Made by a program: the position numbers and the translations under genes. From contig CALBSO010000007.1 in NCBI GenBank assembly GCA_937968015.1, positions 1 through 8,187 of the forward strand: a DNA stretch of 8,187 nt. Direction: 5' to 3'. Of the stretch, positions 1 to 4,876 are shown in pieces. Numbering within the stretch: position 1 is the first letter of the stretch; each line of letters begins with the position of its first letter. Under the pieces are notes generated by a model. The model saw nothing but the letters and a program-made list of their open reading frames with translations, ran no database searches and had not been told where the DNA came from. The DNA comes from an uncultured Thermomicrobia bacterium. GTDB lineage: Bacteria > Chloroflexota > Chloroflexia > Thermomicrobiales > JALYUS01.

Positions 1-44
1 CACGCGTAAGATCGTCGGCAGCGTCAGATGTGTATAAGAGACAG
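1..44 (+). other. Illumina Nextera adapter and i5 index (non-genomic)
   Basis: This stretch is library-construction sequence, not biology. Bases 1-3 (CAC) match the end of the P5 primer. Bases 4-11 (GCGTAAGA) match the Nextera i5 index known as S517/N517. Bases 12-25 (TCGTCGGCAGCGTC) are the Nextera read-1 tail, and bases 26-44 (AGATGTGTATAAGAGACAG) are the 19-bp Tn5 mosaic end. All parts are contiguous and in the correct order for an untrimmed read. Genomic sequence begins at base 45. Conceptual translations crossing it start with peptides such as MYKRQ or MCIRDR, which are known adapter artefacts in protein databases and should not be annotated. Confidence 0.98.
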
Positions 45-365
45 ATCCCGAACTGGCCGTTCTTCCTCGTTTCAATGTTGCTCGCCGGGGTCGGCTTCGT
101 CCTTTGCCACACGACGTTGCAGACGCGGGCGACCGAGACCTTTCCGCAGGCGCGCGGCACCGCAGTCGCGCTCTTCGCCTTCGCGCTCTTTCTCGGCGGT
201 GGTGTCGGCACGGCGCTCGTCGGGAGCATCATCAGCGGCGTCGGCTATATCGCCACGCTGATCGCGGCGGGTGTCTTCCTCTGGGTCTTCGCTGCCGCTG
301 CCGCGCGGGCGCTCATTGCCCTGCCCAAACGGTCTGCCGCGATGCCCGCGCCGATCACGGAATAA
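45..365 (+). CDS. MFS transporter, 3' fragment
   Basis: This is the C-terminal part of a major facilitator superfamily transporter, about 106 residues of a family usually near 400. The 5' end is lost at the contig edge, where the reading frame runs into the adapter, so the GTG at base 30 is not a real start. Three hydrophobic spans are visible, consistent with helices 10-12: FFLVSMLLAGVGFVLCH, then GTAVALFAFALFLGGGVGTA, then YIATLIAAGVFLWVFAAAAA. The loop with PQARGTAVALFAFALFLGGG resembles the segment before helix 11 in drug:proton antiporter-type MFS exporters. A short Ala/Pro-rich tail ends in a TAA stop. It points towards a convergent P450 gene, so the two may serve the same substrate class, but the substrate cannot be read from this fragment. 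Confidence 0.85.
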   Translation: MPNWPFFLVSMLLAGVGFVLCHTTLQTRATETFPQARGTAVALFAFALFLGGGVGTALVGSIISGVGYIATLIAAGVFLWVFAAAAARALIALPKRSAAMPAPITE

Positions 366-393
366 TTGCTTGAAAATTGCCCCGCCAAACCCC

Positions 394-422
394 TTGACAA
401 ACGTCCGTACATCCCGTATATT
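394..422 (+). promoter_or_regulatory. Near-consensus sigma70 promoter in a convergent gap
   Basis: TTGACA (394-399), a 17-base spacer and TATATT (417-422) form an almost ideal housekeeping promoter reading right. The spacer contains two CCGTA copies in direct orientation, 9 bases apart (405-409 and 414-418), overlapping the core elements as repressor sites often do. The predicted transcript start is about 429-430. No recognisable gene follows: the transcript would cross a 58-codon frame and then run antisense into the P450 gene. Confidence 0.6.
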
Positions 423-440
423 CATCATTGTAAGGTCCCG

Positions 441-617
441 ATGACCGATGTGCCTCAGCCGAATACCGAAGCCGCAAGGCGCACGGGTTTGGAGGAAGTA
501 CACTGGCTGTCGGGGTCTTACACTTTAAGGTGCTCGTTTTACCCAATTACCCAATCGCCGCCGGGACACGATCGCGCGCATGGACGCGCATCCGAACGCC
601 ATCGCGCGGCCGGCTAA
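441..617 (+). CDS. Doubtful 58-residue ORF after the orphan promoter
   Basis: An ATG at 441 lies about 11 bases after the predicted transcript start and is preceded by AAGG at 432-435. It opens a frame of 58 residues beginning MTDVPQPNTEAARRTG. The last third (547-617) is the antisense of the P450 3' end, so only the first part could have an independent coding history. No domain, membrane segment or family is recognisable. The polar, Arg-rich start recalls the leader before a TetR-type helix-turn-helix, so this could be the stump of a lost regulator gene still attached to its promoter; that is inference. It may equally be non-coding. Confidence 0.2.
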   Translation: MTDVPQPNTEAARRTGLEEVHWLSGSYTLRCSFYPITQSPPGHDRAHGRASERHRAAG

Positions 618-1875
618 TAACGCCGAAGAGTGAGATCTCCTGATCGGGCGCCAGTTCGAGCGTGTAGTGGCGCAGGATTTCGGCGATCATCGCCTTGATC
701 TCGACTTTGGCGAAGTTGATGCCGATGCAGATGCGCGGCCCGCCACCGAAGCCGACGAGCGCGTACGGCGTCTTCTTCTGCTCCTCGCGCGGCGGGGCGA
801 AGCGATCCGGGTCGAAACGGGTTGGGTCCGCGAAGACGCTCGGGATGAGGTGCGAGGCGGCGATGGCGTAGAAGACGTGCGACCCGGCGGGAACGTGGTA
901 GCCGTGGAAGTCGAAGTCCTCCACGACGCCGCGTGGCCCGTACGAGACCGGCGGGTAGAGCCGCTCCGCTTCCATCAGGCCGTTTTCCAGCACCTTCATC
1001 CGCTGAATGAGATCGAGCGTCGGCATCGCGCCGGTCGGGACGAGCGCTGCCTGCTCCTCCTGCACGCGCCGGAGATAGTCGGGGTGCTGCGTGAGGAGAA
1101 AGAGGAGCCACGCGCTCATGCTCGTCGAGGTCTCGTGCCCGGCGACGAGGAGGATATTCGTGTGCGCGATCAACTGCTCGTCGCTGAGGGCGTTGCCCTC
1201 CGGGTCGCGCGCCTGGACGAGCATGCCGAGGACATCGTCGGTTGGGTGCTGGCGACGCTCGACGATCTTTGGTCGGAGGAGGCCGTAGAGTTCGCCCTTC
1301 AGTCGCGCCTGCTCGGCGTAAAACGCATCCCAATCCTTCATCTGTGGGCCGAGACGGAGCATTGCCAAATAGAGTTCGCGGAACTGATCCACCTCCGGCC
1401 CCGGCTTCAGGCCCGCGAGCGCTTCGGCGGCGACATCGAAGGTGATCTTGCGCGCCTCCTCGTAGACATCCACCTCGCCCCGCGCCGCCCAGTCCGCGAT
1501 CCGCTCGCCGATGATGCGCTGCATGATCGGCAGATAGCGGTCCATGTAGGTGATCGCGAAGGCGGGGTTCATCATCTTACGGTGGGCGTCATGCTCCGCG
1601 CCGTCCATTGAGAGAAGGCCATTGCCGAAGGCGTCCTCGACGCCGAAGATCTTTGTCCAGCCGATATAGTTCGAGAACTTCAGCCGGTTCGAAAGCAGCA
1701 CGAAGCGGTTCGCCTCCGGCCCGGCGAGGAAGATGACATCGTGGCCGTTCTGATCGGAGCGGAAGATCGGCCCGTGCCGCTCATACATCTCCGCGAGGAA
1801 CGGGCCGATGCGGCTGAGATACCCCTCGGGAATCTGAATGAGCGGGATTGCTTCCCACGAACGGAGGTCGGTCAT
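547..1875 (-). CDS. Cytochrome P450
   Basis: A 442-residue haem-thiolate monooxygenase that would insert one oxygen atom from O2 into a hydrophobic substrate using electrons from a separate redox partner. All P450 signatures are present: C-helix region HDAHRK near residues 95-100; I-helix oxygen-activation motif AGHETS at 245-250; K-helix ExxR as E302-A-E-R305; the PERF-like FDPDRF at 354-359; and the haem loop FGGGPRICIG at 376-385 with Cys383 as thiolate ligand. There is no N-terminal membrane anchor, so it is probably soluble. Length and the haem loop followed by NFAKVE resemble bacterial CYP120/CYP110-like enzymes, but the subfamily is not certain. The ATG start is supported by AAGGGG at 1884-1889, 8 bases upstream. 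The TetR gene lies upstream on the same strand, suggesting co-regulation. No ferredoxin or reductase gene is in the window. Confidence 0.96.
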   Translation of the reverse strand: MTDLRSWEAIPLIQIPEGYLSRIGPFLAEMYERHGPIFRSDQNGHDVIFLAGPEANRFVLLSNRLKFSNYIGWTKIFGVEDAFGNGLLSMDGAEHDAHRKMMNPAFAITYMDRYLPIMQRIIGERIADWAARGEVDVYEEARKITFDVAAEALAGLKPGPEVDQFRELYLAMLRLGPQMKDWDAFYAEQARLKGELYGLLRPKIVERRQHPTDDVLGMLVQARDPEGNALSDEQLIAHTNILLVAGHETSTSMSAWLLFLLTQHPDYLRRVQEEQAALVPTGAMPTLDLIQRMKVLENGLMEAERLYPPVSYGPRGVVEDFDFHGYHVPAGSHVFYAIAASHLIPSVFADPTRFDPDRFAPPREEQKKTPYALVGFGGGPRICIGINFAKVEIKAMIAEILRHYTLELAPDQEISLFGVISRPRDGVRMRVHARDRVPAAIG

Positions 1876-2060
1876 CGCTGGATCCCCTTTTCTTCGTATC
1901 TACCGATGCTCAACGGCGCATCGAACAAGTGGGTGTCACTCATACAGGGGACTGAAAGAGCCGATTCACCTCTTTTGTCTCCTCTCATCCATGCTACGCG
2001 CACGGGAGAGTGTGCGAACCCTTCATCCGAACCGTTTCGGTCCTGTCTCAACGGACAGGG
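1876..2060 (-). other. Hairpin-rich leader between tetR-type gene and P450
   Basis: This 185-base gap follows the regulator stop and precedes the P450 start. In the transcript sense it contains four inverted repeats: 2042-2047 with 2054-2059 (6 bp, 6-base loop, immediately after the regulator stop); 2027-2031 with 2036-2040 (5 bp, 4-base loop); 1999-2003 with 2012-2016 (5 bp, 8-base loop); and 1904-1909 with 1918-1923 (6 bp, 8-base loop). No T-run follows any of them, so they are not classical terminators. I find no convincing -35/-10 pair for the P450 here; the best -35-like TTGAGA lacks a good -10. The P450 may therefore be read as the second gene of a regulator-P450 transcript. Confidence 0.4.
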
Positions 2061-2690
2061 CTACTCGATATAGAGGGCGCGGCTGAACATGCGCACCATC
2101 AGGTCAATGTACGTCCGCTCATGCTCGCCATGGCCGCCGACGATGCAATCTTCCATCGCCTGATTGACGGTACCAAAAATCAGCCGTGTCATCACCGGAA
2201 TATCCACGCTGCGGGGAATCAGCCCCGTCTCCTGCTGGGCGCGCAGGAAGGCATCCAGCCCCGCGATTGCCTCGGCGTCCGCCTCGGCGGATGTGCAGAT
2301 GACGCCGGGCTGTGCCGGATCAGCGTAGTCCACATTGAGGGCGAAGGCGCGCATCAAATCCTCGTGCTCGTGCGCCGCCTCGAACGCCCCTTCGAGCATC
2401 ACACGAATGAGCGCGGCCCCCTGCAATCCCGGCACGGCCCGCGAAAACGCCCGCTCCATCGTCATCCGCTGCGCCTGTTCGGCGAGCGCCTTGACAATCG
2501 CGCCCTTTGAGGAGAAGTAGTTGTAGATCGTCCCCTCTGAGATGCCCGCGCGCCGAGCGATCTGCGCTGTCGTCGTCCGCTCGTATCCCTGCTCCGCGAT
2601 CAATTGCCGCGTCGCGCTAAGGATCTGCTCGCGCCGCACCGCCTCAGTCTGCACGCGCCGCGCGGTTCCATTTGCCGCTGTCACAACCAA
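2061..2690 (-). CDS. TetR/AcrR-family transcriptional regulator
   Basis: A 209-residue regulator of typical TetR length. Residues 20-66 carry the canonical N-terminal DNA-binding domain: REQILSATRQLIAEQGYE followed by the helix-turn-helix TTTAQIARRAGISEGTIYNYF (about 39-59) and the SSKGAI turn. The remaining helical C-terminal domain would bind a small ligand and dimerise; its sequence is not diagnostic of the ligand. The start is TTG at 2688-2690, supported by AAAGGA at 2698-2703, 7 bases upstream; an in-frame GTG two codons later (2682-2684) is less well spaced. A strong promoter and a perfect palindrome lie directly upstream, which suggests autorepression. With the P450 downstream on the same strand and an MFS gene nearby, it probably senses the compound that the P450 oxidises; this is inference from context. 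Confidence 0.95.
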   Translation of the reverse strand: MVVTAANGTARRVQTEAVRREQILSATRQLIAEQGYERTTTAQIARRAGISEGTIYNYFSSKGAIVKALAEQAQRMTMERAFSRAVPGLQGAALIRVMLEGAFEAAHEHEDLMRAFALNVDYADPAQPGVICTSAEADAEAIAGLDAFLRAQQETGLIPRSVDIPVMTRLIFGTVNQAMEDCIVGGHGEHERTYIDLMVRMFSRALYIE

Positions 2691-2708
2691 CGCATCATCC
2701 TTTCCATT

Positions 2709-2724
2709 CTCAGTTGCAACTGAG
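2709..2724. promoter_or_regulatory. Perfect 16-bp palindrome, probable TetR operator
   Basis: CTCAGTTGCAACTGAG is identical to its own reverse complement across all 16 bases. It lies between the predicted -10 element (2733-2738) and the regulator start codon, at about +2 to +17 of the leftward transcript, where a bound dimer would block initiation or early elongation. Size and symmetry suit a TetR-family dimer. I see no second copy in the window, including upstream of the P450. Assignment to this regulator is inference. Confidence 0.6.
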
Positions 2725-2732
2725 TGATGCTC

Positions 2733-2761
2733 ATTGTCGGGGGTGCGACAGAGGATGTCAA
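2733..2761 (-). promoter_or_regulatory. Sigma70-type promoter of the TetR-family gene
   Basis: Read leftward, TTGACA (2756-2761) is followed by a 17-base spacer and GACAAT (2733-2738), matching consensus at 6/6 and 4/6 positions. The predicted transcript start near 2726 leaves a leader of about 36 bases that contains the palindrome and the ribosome binding site. Confidence 0.65.
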
Positions 2762-2931
2762 GAGATTTTTCAGACTATTGACCCGTGAAGTGATTGCGCA
2801 CAAACCGACGTGAAAGAACCCCACGCCCTGTAGCGATTCTCAGGGGTATCGGTGCAGCGGAGGGAGCCGTTGCGCGTCGCGTAGTATACTGACGGTTGTG
2901 CTGCTCCTGTTTCGCATGAAGGAACACGTCA

Positions 2932-3252
2932 ATGCGCGACGACTCGCCACGATCCCGACCGGACTTCGACATTGATCCGCGCCAGCGGCAGGCATTCGAG
3001 CGCATCCGCCGCCGCACACGCCTGTCGCAGGCGGGCGTCTGCTGCTGGGTTTTCGCCTCCACCTTCGTGATTGTGCCGCTCATCTTCCGCCACTCACCGC
3101 TCTGGATCGTCGCCATCGCGACGGGCATCATCGGCGGGATTATCGGCTACTTCCTGCCGGTGAACATCCCGATGCCCCACCAACCCCCGCGCGATTCCGA
3201 CCAGCCATACGGCGTCTACGATCCGCGCGGTCCCTATGGCCCGCCATCGTAG
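2932..3252 (+). CDS. Small two-helix membrane protein, unknown function
   Basis: A 106-residue protein I do not recognise. Residues 1-31 are charged and Arg-rich (ending RIRRRTR), which by the positive-inside rule places the N-terminus in the cytoplasm. Two hydrophobic spans follow, about 33-52 (AGVCCWVFASTFVIVPLIF) and 57-77 (LWIVAIATGIIGGIIGYFL), joined by a short turn, so the C-terminus should also be cytoplasmic. Residues 78-106 are a Pro/Gly/Tyr-rich tail. The ATG has a good AAGGA at 2919-2923, 8 bases upstream. A TATACT sequence at 2885-2890 could be a -10 element, but no good -35 is spaced from it. The gene is divergent from the TetR-type gene and separated by about 200 bases from the metalloprotease gene. 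The membrane topology is fairly certain; the function is unknown. Confidence 0.75.
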   Translation: MRDDSPRSRPDFDIDPRQRQAFERIRRRTRLSQAGVCCWVFASTFVIVPLIFRHSPLWIVAIATGIIGGIIGYFLPVNIPMPHQPPRDSDQPYGVYDPRGPYGPPS

Positions 3253-3328
3253 GGAAGGATTGAGGACTGAGCGGGGCCAAGCACGGCTATGCCTCTTTCC
3301 CACTGTCTGCTGCTTGCTACTCGCTCGT

Positions 3329-3357
3329 TTGACGCCTCTTGATGTGGCGGCTACCAT
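3329..3357 (+). promoter_or_regulatory. Candidate promoter for the metalloprotease gene
   Basis: TTGACG (3329-3334), a 17-base spacer and TACCAT (3352-3357) match the housekeeping consensus at 5/6 and 4/6 positions. Initiation near 3364 would give a leader of about 95 bases before the ATG at 3459. The rest of the 3253-3458 gap has no gene. A six-T run at 3410-3415 follows an imperfect CAGG/CCTG inverted repeat (3381-3409), too weak to call a terminator. Confidence 0.4.
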
Positions 3358-3458
3358 GCCGTGACACTCCCCATGCTCTTCAGGAACTGGGGTGCGTTCG
3401 GTTCGCCTGTTTTTTCAATCACCCAACCGTTTTGTTGGAGAGAAAGCGATTCACTGGT

Positions 3459-4703
3459 ATGGCAACATCCGATCCGACCGCGACAAGCGCCCCGGCAAAT
3501 GGCAACGGCGCGCGTCCGCTCGACAAGAAACTTCTCCTCGTCTCCGCTGCGGCTGCCGGGGCGCTCGCCGTCTGGGCGAACGTCAAGGGGCGCGAATATA
3601 GCCGCACCGGCGAAACGCCCGCGCTGATCAACTGGGATCGCGCTCGCTCCGTCGCGCTGGCGATGAACCGCGCCGCCGACACTGCGGTCTTCCCCGCCAG
3701 CCTCACGGAGTATTACCGCGATCTCGTCGCGCGTTGCGTCCCGCTGATCGCCGAATACACGGGCACCACCCTGCCGACGCCGCTCGAAAGTGTCCATGTC
3801 TTCAATCGTGCGGACTGGATTGACGCGAATATCCGCGCCTTCCAGCAACTCTTCGCGCCGCTGGAAGGGCTGAATACCGCCCGGAACCTCACCTCCCCGA
3901 CCGCGATCGCGCTCGTCAGCGGCGTCAACCAGACGATTCTCTCGGCGGAAGTCGGGCTGCTGCTCGGCTACCTCGCGCGGCGCGTCCTCGGCCAGTATGA
4001 CCTCGCACTGCTCGGTAAGGAGCCGGTCGCCTCCGGTAAGTTGTACTACGTCGAGCCGAATATCGCGGCGGCGACCGAGACAATGGGCGTGGACGGCCAC
4101 GAGTTCCGCCTCTGGCTCGCCCTGCACGAGACGACACATGCCTTCGAGTTCGAGGCATTCCCGTGGGTGCGCCCGCACTTCAATACGCTCCTGGAGCGAT
4201 ACATCACGCTCGTCACAGAGGACCTGCGTAACTTGCAGGGCGGCCTCGGCGCGCTCGTGCGGCGACTACGGGAGAGTGGCGGCACCGGCGGCAAGAGCCT
4301 GATGGAGATCGTCATGACGCCGGAGCAGAAGCAATTGTTTGATGAAATGCAGGCGCTAATGTCCGTCATCGAGGGATACTCCAATCATGTCATGAACGCG
4401 GTCGGCAAGCAGGTGCTGCCCTCGCTCGACACGATGCAGCGCGCCTTCGAGTCGCGCCAGCGGCAGCGCAGCCAGGCGGAAACGCTCTTCATCCGGCTGA
4501 CCGGCCTGGAGATGAAGATGGAGCAGTATCGCCTCGGCGAGCAGTTCATTGACGCCGTCGTGCAGGCGCGCGGCCATCAGTTCGCCCTGACAATCTGGCA
4601 GGGGCCGGAGCGCCTGCCGACCCTCGCCGAACTGCGGAACCCGAAACAATGGATCCGGCGCGTCGAGCGGCAGAGCGAAGTACCAGTAATGAGTAACGAG
4701 TAA
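3459..4703 (+). CDS. Zincin_2 (DUF2342)-type zinc metalloprotease, membrane-anchored
   Basis: A 414-residue protein of the family known from Actinomycetota and Chloroflexota as Zincin_2/DUF2342, one branch of which is labelled coenzyme F420 biosynthesis-associated. The zinc motif HExxH is present as H223-E-T-T-H227. A second conserved block, IEGYSNHVMN at 304-313, should supply the third ligand (Glu305), as in the EGxxxHVM block of the family. Residues 24-41 (LLLVSAAAAGALAVWA) form one hydrophobic helix after a low-complexity Ala/Thr/Asn N-terminus, so the enzyme is probably membrane-tethered; the flanking charges leave its side ambiguous. The ATG at 3459 is preferred over in-frame upstream starts because the added residues (RFACFFNHP-like) are not protein-like; the nearest Shine-Dalgarno (GGAGAG, 3437-3442) is rather far. 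The substrate is unknown. Its stop codon lies inside a heptamer repeat. Confidence 0.85.
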   Translation: MATSDPTATSAPANGNGARPLDKKLLLVSAAAAGALAVWANVKGREYSRTGETPALINWDRARSVALAMNRAADTAVFPASLTEYYRDLVARCVPLIAEYTGTTLPTPLESVHVFNRADWIDANIRAFQQLFAPLEGLNTARNLTSPTAIALVSGVNQTILSAEVGLLLGYLARRVLGQYDLALLGKEPVASGKLYYVEPNIAAATETMGVDGHEFRLWLALHETTHAFEFEAFPWVRPHFNTLLERYITLVTEDLRNLQGGLGALVRRLRESGGTGGKSLMEIVMTPEQKQLFDEMQALMSVIEGYSNHVMNAVGKQVLPSLDTMQRAFESRQRQRSQAETLFIRLTGLEMKMEQYRLGEQFIDAVVQARGHQFALTIWQGPERLPTLAELRNPKQWIRRVERQSEVPVMSNE

Positions 4704-4710
4704 CGAGAAC
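4685..4710 (+). repeat. Tandem heptamer repeat AGTAAYG across a stop codon
   Basis: AGTAATG (4685-4691), AGTAACG (4692-4698) and AGTAACG (4699-4705), with a degenerate fourth unit AGAACG, run in tandem through the metalloprotease stop codon and encode its last residues, VMSNE. Inverted copies lie downstream: CTCATTACT (4728-4736) pairs with 4685-4693, and CTCGTTACTC (4785-4794) pairs with GAGTAACGAG (4691-4700 or 4698-4707). These could form alternative long-range stems in the 173-base gap before the next gene. No T-run follows, so termination is not clear. Confidence 0.6.
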
Positions 4711-4863
4711 GCGGCGGCGCGTATGCTCTCATTACTTTGGTTGCGGGTTCGGAACGGCCTCAGCCCGATAGCACACCACTATCACTCGTTACTCGCTCCT
4801 TCCCTGAGTGGACGTACACCCCCGGACGTGGTACCGTGTCGGGAGGGGAAGTGGCGCGTTGTG

Positions 4864-4871
4864 GGGGAAGG
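4864..4871 (+). promoter_or_regulatory. Ribosome binding site deciding the fusion-gene start
   Basis: GGGGAAGG ends 5 bases before the GTG at 4877-4879. The reading frame is open further left to a GTG at 4808, but that codon has no purine-rich site upstream, and the extra 23 residues look like translated intergenic DNA. A TTG at 4859 is a weaker alternative. Confidence 0.55.
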
Positions 4872-4876
4872 CACGG

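Noticed and set aside
28..373. Full-looking ORFs starting at bases 28 and 30
   Set aside because: Both starts lie within the Nextera mosaic end; only the frame continuing as an MFS transporter from base 45 is biological.
667..1611. 314-residue rightward ORF across the P450
   Set aside because: It is the antisense of a gene with all P450 motifs; its Arg/Asp/Glu/Val-rich translation is typical of a GC-rich shadow frame.
2010..2510. 166-residue rightward ORF over the TetR-type gene
   Set aside because: Antisense of a clear TetR gene with complete helix-turn-helix; no independent features.
3381..3415. Possible terminator before the metalloprotease (T-run 3410-3415)
   Set aside because: The preceding inverted repeat is short and interrupted, and the T-run lies downstream of the likely promoter of the next gene.
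3339..3458. Upstream extension of the metalloprotease to TTG 3339
   Set aside because: The 40 extra residues overlap the candidate promoter and resemble translated intergenic DNA; ATG 3459 is the natural start.
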